Origin: a bacterium
Lineage (GTDB): Bacteria > JAMCPX01
Assembly (NCBI GenBank): GCA_021787655.1
Contig: JAJYLM010000037.1
Location: forward strand, 1-16,459
Length of the DNA stretch: 16,459 nt
Direction: 5' to 3'
Below the pieces are notes generated by a model. The model saw only the letters and a list, made by a program, of their open reading frames with translations, was not told the DNA's origin and made no database searches. Below are positions 1 through 7,236 of this stretch, piece by piece; position 1 is the first letter of the stretch, and each line of letters begins with the position of its first letter. A program made the translations under genes and the position numbers.

Positions 1-64
1 TGATCCCGGCGATTGCAGCGCGTGCGGCCTCTTCGAGTGGGAGTGCGATGAATGCCCGCAGCAT
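1..64 (-). CDS. thpR: Probable RNA 2',3'-cyclic phosphodiesterase (ThpR/LigT-like), N-terminus only
   Basis: Only the first 21 codons are inside the window; the gene runs off the left edge. The minus strand reads MLRAFIALPLEEAARAAIAG, which resembles the first beta strand of the 2H phosphoesterase family (typically R-x-FIAL-x-LP followed by a helix). Members hydrolyse 2',3'-cyclic phosphate ends on RNA and are cytoplasmic. The ATG lies two bases after the pgpA stop on the same strand, so the two genes are probably co-transcribed and translationally coupled. The two HxT/HxS catalytic motifs lie outside the window, so the call rests on a short N-terminal match and the tight spacing. Confidence 0.5.
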   Translation of the reverse strand, partial: MLRAFIALPLEEAARAAIAGI

Positions 65-66
65 GC

Positions 67-540
67 CTATGCGATCTCGATAAAAAAGATCACGATACGG
101 ACAAGCACGTTCGAGGCAAGGCCCGCGGCGACATCGTCGAGCATGACCCCTGTGCCCCCGTGGATATGGCGGTCCATGGACGAGATCGGAAACGGTTTGA
201 CGATGTCCATGATCCTGAAACAAACGAAGCCCACGGCAAGATGGACGATGCTCATGGGGAGGAAGAGCATGGTGATGTACATGCCTGCAATCTCGTCGAT
301 GACGATTTTCCCGCTGTCCTGCTCATGCAGGATGATCTCCGCCCTCCCTGCCGTAAAGACCCCTGCAGCCAGCAGGATGCCGAGCAGGCCAAGGGACTGG
401 TTCAGTGTCAGGTACTTCGATGCGCCGTACGCGAGCGCTGCCCCCAGGATGCTGCCGAACGTACCCGGAGCAACGGGCAGGAACCCGGAAAACATGCCGG
501 TTGCAACGAAGAGAATAATAGTGTCCTCTATTTTCTTCAT
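67..540 (-). CDS. pgpA: Phosphatidylglycerophosphatase A
   Basis: This 157-residue integral membrane protein should remove the phosphate from phosphatidylglycerophosphate to give phosphatidylglycerol. Family signatures visible are PGTFGS (25-30), DEIAG (82-86), FRIMDIVKP (108-116) and GTGVMLDDVAAG (129-140), with the acidic residues typical of the PgpA active site. Hydrophobic segments lie at about 8-24, 30-63, 86-108 and 136-155. The open frame extends 56 codons further upstream to 708, but the family begins at MKKIEDT, so I place the start at 540; the longer form would also run across the neighbouring cytochrome promoter. The Shine-Dalgarno is weak. It is transcribed away from the cytochrome gene and appears unrelated to sulfur metabolism. 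Confidence 0.88.
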   Translation of the reverse strand: MKKIEDTIILFVATGMFSGFLPVAPGTFGSILGAALAYGASKYLTLNQSLGLLGILLAAGVFTAGRAEIILHEQDSGKIVIDEIAGMYITMLFLPMSIVHLAVGFVCFRIMDIVKPFPISSMDRHIHGGTGVMLDDVAAGLASNVLVRIVIFFIEIA

Positions 541-687
541 CCGTGATTGTATATCCGAAATCCGTACCGATGGCAAAACAAATGACGACAGCCCGCAGTG
601 CAGGACTTTGGTATAAAATTTTATTGCATAAGGACTCAAAGTAAGATATCCATAAACAGCACTAAACTGTACGGTAAAGGAGATACT
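541..687. promoter_or_regulatory. Divergent control region between pgpA and the multiheme lipoprotein gene
   Basis: This 147-base stretch separates two divergent genes. It contains the perfect 12-base palindrome ATAAAATTTTAT at 613-624. Reading leftward towards pgpA, TTGAGT followed about 18 bases later by TATACC is a passable sigma-70 pair. Reading rightward I see no convincing pair, only TTGCAT (624-629) with a poor TATCCA about 17 bases further. AAAGGAGA at 676-683 is the ribosome binding site that fixes the cytochrome start at 688. The palindrome could be an operator or simply AT-rich promoter DNA. Confidence 0.35.
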
Positions 688-3252
688 ATGAACACGGTTT
701 CCAAACATTTTATATCTTTATTTATTACGGGACTTCTCATGGGTCTCGTCATGGCAGGATGTTCGGGGTCGACGGGCTCAGCAGGATTGAGTTCCGGTTC
801 GATAACCGGCAGTGTGACGGACACAGCAACCGGCAAGCCCCTGACCGGCGCGACAGTCACGGTTTCACCGTCGTCATTCTCCTCGACAACCGATGCGAAC
901 GGCAATTTTACCTTTCCAACCGTGCCCATAGGCATTTACCAGGTGACAGCATCAATGAGCGGCTATGTGTCCCAGACGACCGGCGCTCTCTCCATCGTCG
1001 CAGGCAAGACCACGAACCTGCCGTTCAAACTGTCAGCACCGCCGTCCGCAGCGCTTGTCGCGAATGCCGGCCCTGACCAGTGGAATACCGGCTTTGGCGC
1101 GGTGGTGACCATCGACGGGAGCGCGAGTACGAGTGCGTCCGGCAAGCCGCTGACGTACACCTGGGCGCAGGTTCCGAATTATGCCGGACAGCTCATCGCT
1201 GCACCGGTGACCTTCTTGAACGGCACCAGCGGCCAGACCCTCCAGGTCCAGCTGCCGACCATGCAGCAGTTCTTTTCATCCCTCGATGTCCCGGTCCAGA
1301 TACCGGACAGGTTCGGCGTCCTCGGGATCTCGGCATGGCTGGGCGGGGGCAATTACGCGAACAGCAACGATTTTGCATTCCAGCTCACCGTTTCGGACGG
1401 AACAAACACCTCGACGACAACCGTCTACATTGCGCCCGCATCCATGACGAGCGGGCTGACCAATGTTCCGATAGGGATCACCCAGTACCTCGACGGCGGG
1501 ACCAACGGGGGTTCACAGACGACGTGGAACTGGCAGGTCGTGTCAGCGCCGGGCGGGTCCACGGTGACCTCGGTGACGGATCCGACATCAGAAACCCCGA
1601 GCTTCACCCCTGACATAGCGGGGCAGTACGTTTTTCAGGAATCAGTCTCCGGTCAGGAACTGACCGTGAATGCGGGTACGTATGTGGGATGGCAGGAATG
1701 CGCCCAGTGTCATAACGGAAACGTGCAGAACGCGCCGCTGACCGTTGGGCCCTGGCTCGGCACCAAGCATGCGACGATGTTTACCAAGATGATCAACGGC
1801 GACTATCAGGACGATGACAACTATACCCTGCACTGTGCAGGATGCCATACGGTCGGGGACACGCCGGAACAAACAGTCTCGAGCAACGGATGGTGGAGTG
1901 CCTATGTTGCCTCGGGATGGGTTTTCCCGTTCGTCGCGAACAATTACAGCTTCGCGGTCAACTCCAACAACTGGAACAATATGCCTCAGTCGTTGAAGAA
2001 CATGAGCAATATTCAGTGTGAAAACTGTCATGGTCCGGGCAGCGTGCATACCGGAACCCAGAGCTACGATCAATCCGTCTGCTTCCAGTGCCATGACGAT
2101 ACGGATGACGAGGATGTTGCAAATGAATGGAGGACCTCGTACCATGCGCAGAGCCTGACGGCTGCAGGCGGACTGGTAACGAAGGACCCCGGGTGCGTCC
2201 AGTGCCACGTTTCGCAGGAGATCGTTGCCGTCAACTTCGAGGGCCAGGCGCCGACGGTTGTGACCGATCCGTTTCCGATAAACTGTGTCGCTTGCCACGA
2301 TCCCCACAGTGCTGCAAATCCGAACCAGCTCAGGCTGTACGGCTCTGAAAAGGTTGCAGCAGGCAGCTTTACCCTCACCAACGTTGGCGCGGGTGCAATC
2401 TGTACCATGTGTCATACGGACCAGACAGCAGACCCGAACACAGCCATCCAGAACGCCCTGGGTATCGTCGGAACATCGGGTGCTGCGGCAGCAGCATCTT
2501 CAGCGGTGGATATCCACAATACGACGGCCGAGGTGTTTGCAGCAGGCCAGGGCTTTACCCTGGTCGGTGCAGGTGCATATGCGGTAACAGTACAAAGTTC
2601 ACCCCATACGACGGGGATTCTGTCGTCCACGAACGGCAAGGACCTCTGTGTTTCCTGCCATATGTACAATCCGTCATACTTCACCGTTACGACCGGGAAC
2701 CACAGCTTTGCAATGTCTGACGGTCTCGTTGACGATACCGATGCATGTGCCCAGTGTCATGTCGTTGGAGTACCAACAGGTACCGGGGATGGTAACATAG
2801 TGACAGGCTTCGATACGTGGGTAGAGCCCTTACTTGCATCGACCGTTCCGGTCTGGGACGGATCCACGGCAGCGGCAGGGCAGGAAGGGGTACAGGACAG
2901 GGTCCAGGGACTGCTGAGCGTGCTTGCCTGTGCCATAACGACAAGTGCAGGTCAACCATGCGTGGCAAGTACAACTGATATTAGTGGAACGACATTTACC
3001 TGGACAATAACAATACCTTCTGGAAGAAACACAGCTAACGTCAAAGTAGGACCTGTAAACTCTAATGGCACAGTTGGATTTACATTTACGAACACCTTTA
3101 CTCAACAAGAACTCGATGCTGTGTACAATTATAATGTTGTTGCGAATGAAGGCAGTATGGGTATTCACAATACGAAGTTCGATGTTGAATTACTCCAGAA
3201 GGCATTCTACGATCTGACCGGTTCAAACATACCGGGTGCAACGCTGTATTAA
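688..3252 (+). CDS. Nine-heme c-type cytochrome lipoprotein with carboxypeptidase-regulatory-like and PKD-like N-terminal domains
   Basis: The protein has 854 residues when started at the ATG after AAAGGAGA (the frame is open 30 codons further upstream without a ribosome site). A lipoprotein signal peptide ends in LVMAGC with the lipidated Cys at 25. A carboxypeptidase-regulatory-like beta domain follows (about 38-115; GSVTDTATGKPL, then DANGNFTF), then PKD/Ig-like repeats (about 120-330; ANAGPDQ, DGSAS). Nine CxxCH heme sites lie between residues 338 and 691: CAQCH, CAGCH, CENCH, CFQCH, CVQCH, CVACH, CTMCH, CVSCH, CAQCH. A GIHN-type motif near the C-terminus resembles a distal heme-ligand motif of other multiheme cytochromes. 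It is probably a membrane-anchored periplasmic or outer-surface electron carrier; partner and substrate cannot be read from the sequence. The gene is monocistronic, with a terminator 70 bases downstream. Bases about 2940-3180 are markedly AT-richer than the rest. Confidence 0.87.
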   Translation: MNTVSKHFISLFITGLLMGLVMAGCSGSTGSAGLSSGSITGSVTDTATGKPLTGATVTVSPSSFSSTTDANGNFTFPTVPIGIYQVTASMSGYVSQTTGALSIVAGKTTNLPFKLSAPPSAALVANAGPDQWNTGFGAVVTIDGSASTSASGKPLTYTWAQVPNYAGQLIAAPVTFLNGTSGQTLQVQLPTMQQFFSSLDVPVQIPDRFGVLGISAWLGGGNYANSNDFAFQLTVSDGTNTSTTTVYIAPASMTSGLTNVPIGITQYLDGGTNGGSQTTWNWQVVSAPGGSTVTSVTDPTSETPSFTPDIAGQYVFQESVSGQELTVNAGTYVGWQECAQCHNGNVQNAPLTVGPWLGTKHATMFTKMINGDYQDDDNYTLHCAGCHTVGDTPEQTVSSNGWWSAYVASGWVFPFVANNYSFAVNSNNWNNMPQSLKNMSNIQCENCHGPGSVHTGTQSYDQSVCFQCHDDTDDEDVANEWRTSYHAQSLTAAGGLVTKDPGCVQCHVSQEIVAVNFEGQAPTVVTDPFPINCVACHDPHSAANPNQLRLYGSEKVAAGSFTLTNVGAGAICTMCHTDQTADPNTAIQNALGIVGTSGAAAAASSAVDIHNTTAEVFAAGQGFTLVGAGAYAVTVQSSPHTTGILSSTNGKDLCVSCHMYNPSYFTVTTGNHSFAMSDGLVDDTDACAQCHVVGVPTGTGDGNIVTGFDTWVEPLLASTVPVWDGSTAAAGQEGVQDRVQGLLSVLACAITTSAGQPCVASTTDISGTTFTWTITIPSGRNTANVKVGPVNSNGTVGFTFTNTFTQQELDAVYNYNVVANEGSMGIHNTKFDVELLQKAFYDLTGSNIPGATLY

Positions 3253-3321
3253 ATAGTTGGTTTCAGGCAAACGTCTGAACCGGCGTACTTAGGTGTGCGC
3301 TGTTCAGATGCTTGTGCAGGG

Positions 3322-3349
3322 GCGGCTGACGTACAGCCGCTCTTTTTTT
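3322..3349 (+). terminator. Rho-independent terminator after the cytochrome gene
   Basis: A perfect 7-bp stem, GCGGCTG pairing with CAGCCGC around a 5-base loop, is followed directly by TC and seven T. It sits 70 bases after the cytochrome stop and separates that gene from the sulfate-reduction operon. Confidence 0.88.
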
Positions 3350-3511
3350 GTACCGGAGGGTCTCAATAATCCGGACCGAATGCATCATTGATCGCAAGAG
3401 GGGGCCGGGCAGGCATCGCCCTGCAGGCAGGGGGGTTTTCATCGGGTCCTGGTGCAGAAAAGTGCTGCGCCGCACATGCCGCGTCTGTTTACACACAAAA
3501 CAAAAATTTAC
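3350..3511. other. Gene-free upstream region of sat with a GC-rich hairpin
   Basis: No convincing coding region lies in the 322 bases between the cytochrome stop and the sat start. Between the terminator and the promoter, the stretch holds CCCTGC-AG-GCAGGG at 3419-3432, followed by GGG and TTTT to 3439, a second terminator-like hairpin. It may be a fail-safe terminator or a remnant of an earlier gene end. The open frame continues upstream of sat to 3452, but that extension spans the promoter and has no conserved protein. Composition switches sharply from GC-rich to AT-rich near 3490, where the promoter begins. Confidence 0.5.
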
Positions 3512-3539
3512 TTGACACAAAATAAATATATTGTATATT
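3512..3539 (+). promoter_or_regulatory. Sigma-70-type promoter of the sat-apr-qmo operon
   Basis: A perfect -35 box TTGACA (3512-3517) and a -10 box TATATT (3534-3539) are separated by 16 bases in an AT-rich tract. Transcription would start near 3546, leaving a leader of about 30 bases with AGAGGAGGT at 3562-3570 just before the sat ATG. The imperfect palindrome ATTGTATACATAAT (3537-3550, core TGTATACA) overlaps the expected start site and could be an operator. No second promoter of this quality is visible before the end of qmoC. Confidence 0.78.
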
Positions 3540-3574
3540 GTATACATAATTTATTAAAGAAAGAGGAGGTAACG

Positions 3575-4807
3575 ATGGGACAACTGATTTCACCGCATGG
3601 ATCGAAAGTATTAAAACCCCTCATGCTGGAAGGAAAGGCACGGGAGGAGGAACTGAAAAAGGCTCAAGGCTTGCCGAAGGTTTCAATGACGAGCAGGGAA
3701 ACATCGGATCTTATTATGCTTGGGATCGGAGCGTTTACACCGCTTGACGGTTTTATGGGACGTGACGATTGGAAAGGTATCTGTTCGGAATTTAAGATGA
3801 AAAGCGGCCTGTTCTGGCCTATTCCGATAACCCTTTCAACATCAAAGTCCGTTGCCGACGGCCTGAAAACCGGTTCAGAGGTGGCCCTGGTTGATGAGGA
3901 AACGTCCGAGATCATGGGTACCATGAAGCTCACGGAAAAATACTCCATAGACAAGGCGTACGAGTGCAAAGAGATCTTCAAAACGAACGATACGGAGCAC
4001 CCGGGTGTCCAGAAGGTCATGGCACAGGCGGACTTCAACCTTGCAGGGCCGGTCAAGGTGCTGAGCGAAAGTTATTATCCAAAGCAGTTCGGCGACATCT
4101 ATATGAGGCCTGCGGAAAGCCGCAAAATTTTCGAAGAAAAGGGCTGGCATACCATCGCCGCGCTTCAGTTGAGAAACCCGATGCACAGGTCGCATGAATA
4201 TCTCGCCAAGATAGCGATCGAGGTCGTTGACGGCGTGTTCATCCACCAGCTTGTCGGGAAACTGAAAGAAGGTGATATCCCGGCCGATGTACGGACAAAA
4301 TGTATCAACGTCCTGGTCGACAAATACTTCGTCAAGAACACCGTTGTCATGGGCGGGTATCCGATGGAGATGCGGTACGCCGGACCGCGCGAAGCCCTGC
4401 TGCACGGCGTTTTCAGGCAGAACTTCGGATGTACGCACCTGATCGTGGGAAGGGACCACGCAGGCGTCGGCAGCTACTACGGACCGTTCGATGCGCAGAA
4501 GATATTCAATGAAATACCGAAAGACGCGCTGGAGCTCAAGCCGTTCAATATCGACTGGACGTTCTACTGCTACAAGTGCCGGGGTATGGCTTCCATGAGA
4601 ACATGCCCGCACACCAAGGACGACAGGCTCCTGCTCAGCGGCACGGCGCTGCGAAAATCGCTGTCCGAGGGCAAACCCGTCTCTGAAGATTTCAGCAGGC
4701 CTGAGGTCCTCGAGATTCTGAAAGACTACTATGCCCACCTTGACCACAAGGTCGAGATCAAGACCCATGCGGCATCAGAGGGCATCGGCATGGACGCGAA
4801 AAAATAA
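3575..4807 (+). CDS. sat: Sulfate adenylyltransferase (ATP sulfurylase), dissimilatory type
   Basis: This cytoplasmic enzyme of 410 residues makes APS and PPi from sulfate and ATP, the first step of sulfate reduction. Nucleotide-binding motifs are QLRNPMHRSH (198-207; the family QxRNPxHxxH signature) and GRDHAG (292-297). A CxxC...C group at 332, 335 and 344 (CYKC then TCPH) matches the metal-binding cysteines of prokaryotic Sat. LLSGTALRKSL lies near the C-terminus. There is no fused APS kinase domain, as expected for the dissimilatory enzyme. The start is set by AGGAGGT five bases upstream and by the homologous N-terminus; the frame stays open to 3452 but that would cross the promoter. It is first in the operon and 29 bases before aprB. 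Confidence 0.97.
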   Translation: MGQLISPHGSKVLKPLMLEGKAREEELKKAQGLPKVSMTSRETSDLIMLGIGAFTPLDGFMGRDDWKGICSEFKMKSGLFWPIPITLSTSKSVADGLKTGSEVALVDEETSEIMGTMKLTEKYSIDKAYECKEIFKTNDTEHPGVQKVMAQADFNLAGPVKVLSESYYPKQFGDIYMRPAESRKIFEEKGWHTIAALQLRNPMHRSHEYLAKIAIEVVDGVFIHQLVGKLKEGDIPADVRTKCINVLVDKYFVKNTVVMGGYPMEMRYAGPREALLHGVFRQNFGCTHLIVGRDHAGVGSYYGPFDAQKIFNEIPKDALELKPFNIDWTFYCYKCRGMASMRTCPHTKDDRLLLSGTALRKSLSEGKPVSEDFSRPEVLEILKDYYAHLDHKVEIKTHAASEGIGMDAKK

Positions 4808-4836
4808 ACGAATGAAAAAATAAAGGAGGTTACTGT

Positions 4837-5280
4837 ATGCCAAGTTATGTAATTACGGAAAAATGTGATGGTTGTAAGGCACTGAAAACGACAGCGTGTC
4901 AGTACATCTGTCCGAATGACCTTATGGTTCTGGACAAGGAAAAGATGAAGGCCTACAACAGAGAACCGGAAATGTGCTGGGAGTGCTACTCCTGCGTGAA
5001 GATGTGTCCGCAGCAGGCCATTGACGTTCGAGGGTATGCCGATTTTGTTCCGCTCGGTGCGAGCGTCACACCCATGAGAGGATCCAACGATATTATGTGG
5101 ACCGTCAAATTCAGGAACGGGACCATCAAGCGGTTCAAATTCCCGATCAGGACAACAGCAGTTGGTGAAGCCAAGCCGTACGCAGACTACAAATCAAGCA
5201 CCGAGGATCTGAAGAGTCCCCTGCTTGCAACAGAGCCGGACTCGCTTGGATTGGCTCAGCTTTCAGTACCAAAGAAGTAA
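4837..5280 (+). CDS. aprB: Adenylylsulfate reductase beta subunit, ferredoxin-like
   Basis: AprB is the electron-transfer subunit of the cytoplasmic APS reductase heterodimer. It feeds electrons through two [4Fe-4S] clusters to the FAD of AprA. Cluster ligands visible are C10, C13, C21 and C25 (one set) and C47, C50, C53 and C57 (the MCWECYSCVKMCP set). The rest forms the beta-rich segment and C-terminal tail (about 105-147) that embraces AprA in known structures. At 147 residues it is close to the family length of about 150. A strong AGGAGGT at 4824-4830 precedes the ATG, and aprA follows after nine bases, consistent with equal subunit synthesis. Confidence 0.97.
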   Translation: MPSYVITEKCDGCKALKTTACQYICPNDLMVLDKEKMKAYNREPEMCWECYSCVKMCPQQAIDVRGYADFVPLGASVTPMRGSNDIMWTVKFRNGTIKRFKFPIRTTAVGEAKPYADYKSSTEDLKSPLLATEPDSLGLAQLSVPKK

Positions 5281-5289
5281 GGAGGAAGT

Positions 5290-7176
5290 ATGGATAATTT
5301 CGAAACAGTAGAAGTAACTACGGATTTTTTGATCGTCGGCGGCGGCATGGCGGCGAGCGGTGCAGCTGTTGAAGCATCCTATTGGGCAAAGAAACACGGC
5401 CTGAAGGTAACCCTGGTCGACAAGGCCGCGATGGAACGGAGCGGTGCTGTTGCCATGGGACTTTCGGCAATCAACACGTACATCGGGATCAAGGACGGTG
5501 CGAATACGCCCGAGGATTTCGTCAAGTACGTGCGGAACGACCAGATGGGGACCGTGCGGGAAGACCTCGTGTACGATATCGCGCGGCACGTCGATTCGAC
5601 GGTTCATCTGTTCGAGAAATGGGGACTGCCGATATGGAAGGACGAAAAAGGCAACTACGTCCATGAGGGCAGATGGCAGATCATGATCAACGGCGAGTCG
5701 TACAAGGTCATCGTTGCCGAGGCTGCGAAGAACGCGCTCGGGATGGACAACATCTACGAACGTGTCTTCATCGTCAATCTGCTCGTCGATGAGAAAAATC
5801 CGAACAAGATAGCAGGTGCGGTCGGTTTCAGCGTCCGCGACAACAAGTTCTATGTGTTCAAGGCAAAGGCAGTGATGGTTGCAGCGGGCGGCGCAGTCCA
5901 CATCTTCAGGCCGCGGTCGACCGGTGAAGGTCTTGGCAGGGCATGGTATCCTCCCTGGAACTCGGGCTCGAGCTACGCAACGATGCTCCAGGTCGGCGCA
6001 GAGATGACCCAGATGGAAAGCAGGTTCATTCCGACACGGTTTAAAGACGGTTACGGTCCGGTCGGTGCATGGTTCCTGCTCTTCAAGTCGAGGGCGACCA
6101 ACGCGTTCGGTGAAGACTACCTGCAGACGCAGGCCGAGGAGATCAAGAAATGGGAGCCGTACGCAAGCGCGAAACCTGTTCCCACGCCCCTCCGCAACCA
6201 CCAGATGATCAAGGAACTGAGCGAAGGCAGAGGTCCGGTCTACATGAGAACGGAAGAAGCCATCAAGAAGATAACCGACACAACGCCGGGCACGGACAAG
6301 GACAAGAAGAAGAGGCTGAAGGAACTCGAGGCAGAGGCGTGGGAAGACTTCCTCGACATGACCATAACCCAGGCAGGCCTCTGGGCATCACAGAACATCG
6401 CGCCCGAGGAGAAACCGTCCGAGATTATGGCGTCTGAGCCGTATTTCATCGGTTCACACGCGTCCTGCGCAGGTGCGTGGGTCAGCGGTCCAGCAGACAT
6501 CGCACCCAAAGAGTACACCTGGGGCTACAACAGGATGAGCACGGTCGAAGGTCTGTTTACAGCAGGCGACGGAGTCGGCGGCAACGCCCACAAGTTCTCG
6601 TCTGGTTCATGCACAGAAGGCAGGATAGCCGGCAAAGCGGCGATCGCCTACATCAAGGACCACCCCGAAACCCCGGTCGTCGACCAGAAGAAGATCGATG
6701 CCCTGAAGGAGAAGGTCTACCAGCCGCTCAAGACATTCGAACAGTTTAAGGGCCTGTCGAGCGACCCGAACGTCAACCCGAACTATATCAGGCCGAAGAT
6801 GTTCCTGTTCCGTCTGAACAAGATTATGGACGAATACGTAGGAGGAACATCGATGTGGTATACGACCAATAAGCCCATGCTGGAACGGGGTCTTGAATTA
6901 CTCACCATGCTGAAAGAAGATTCGGAAAAGCTGGGTGCAGAAAACCTGCACGAGCTGATGCGGGCATGGGAGAACTACCACAGGCTGTGGACAGCAGAGG
7001 TTCACCTGAGACACGTCATGTTCAGGGAAGAAACACGGTATCCCGGCTACCTCTACAGATCGGATTTCCCGAAGATCGACGAGGTAAACTGGAAAGTATT
7101 CGTCAACTCGCGGTGGGACCCGCAGACGGGCAACTGGCAGATGTCGAAGAAACCGGTCGTCAAGATAGTACAGTAA
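5290..7176 (+). CDS. aprA: Adenylylsulfate reductase alpha subunit, FAD-containing
   Basis: AprA, 628 residues, is the catalytic subunit that reduces APS to sulfite and AMP. It belongs to the fumarate reductase/succinate dehydrogenase flavoprotein superfamily. The dinucleotide-binding GGGMAASG is at 17-24, and the FAD end motif is TAGDGVGGNAHKFSSGSCTE. R245 or R250 in SRFIPTRF and H390 in GSHASCAGAW are the likely counterparts of the active-site Arg and His known from the Archaeoglobus structure; this assignment is by motif, not alignment. A GGAGG four bases upstream of the ATG fixes the start. The gene directly follows aprB and is followed by a perfect hairpin before qmoA. No truncation or odd residue is apparent. 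Confidence 0.97.
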   Translation: MDNFETVEVTTDFLIVGGGMAASGAAVEASYWAKKHGLKVTLVDKAAMERSGAVAMGLSAINTYIGIKDGANTPEDFVKYVRNDQMGTVREDLVYDIARHVDSTVHLFEKWGLPIWKDEKGNYVHEGRWQIMINGESYKVIVAEAAKNALGMDNIYERVFIVNLLVDEKNPNKIAGAVGFSVRDNKFYVFKAKAVMVAAGGAVHIFRPRSTGEGLGRAWYPPWNSGSSYATMLQVGAEMTQMESRFIPTRFKDGYGPVGAWFLLFKSRATNAFGEDYLQTQAEEIKKWEPYASAKPVPTPLRNHQMIKELSEGRGPVYMRTEEAIKKITDTTPGTDKDKKKRLKELEAEAWEDFLDMTITQAGLWASQNIAPEEKPSEIMASEPYFIGSHASCAGAWVSGPADIAPKEYTWGYNRMSTVEGLFTAGDGVGGNAHKFSSGSCTEGRIAGKAAIAYIKDHPETPVVDQKKIDALKEKVYQPLKTFEQFKGLSSDPNVNPNYIRPKMFLFRLNKIMDEYVGGTSMWYTTNKPMLERGLELLTMLKEDSEKLGAENLHELMRAWENYHRLWTAEVHLRHVMFREETRYPGYLYRSDFPKIDEVNWKVFVNSRWDPQTGNWQMSKKPVVKIVQ

Positions 7177-7186
7177 AAAACTCCAA

Positions 7187-7218
7187 CGCAGAGACGCTCC
7201 GGCGTCTCTGCGCCTTTT
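7187..7218 (+). terminator. Hairpin between aprA and qmoA, likely attenuator or 3'-end processing structure
   Basis: A perfect 11-bp inverted repeat, CGCAGAGACGC pairing with GCGTCTCTGCG, closes a TCCG tetraloop and is followed by CC and four T. It fills most of the 60-base gap between aprA and qmoA. The short T tract suggests partial termination or RNA stabilisation rather than a hard stop, which would let sat and apr be made in excess of the membrane complex. No new promoter is visible before qmoA, so at least some read-through is expected. Confidence 0.72.
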
Positions 7219-7236
7219 GAAAGATAGCAGGTGCGT

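Noticed and set aside
52..546. Plus-strand open frame opposite pgpA
   Set aside because: The minus strand encodes all conserved PgpA motifs; the plus-strand product is Asp/His-rich with no family likeness.
3875..4768. Minus-strand open frame opposite sat (297 codons)
   Set aside because: It is a mirror of strong codon bias in sat; no motif or ribosome site supports it.
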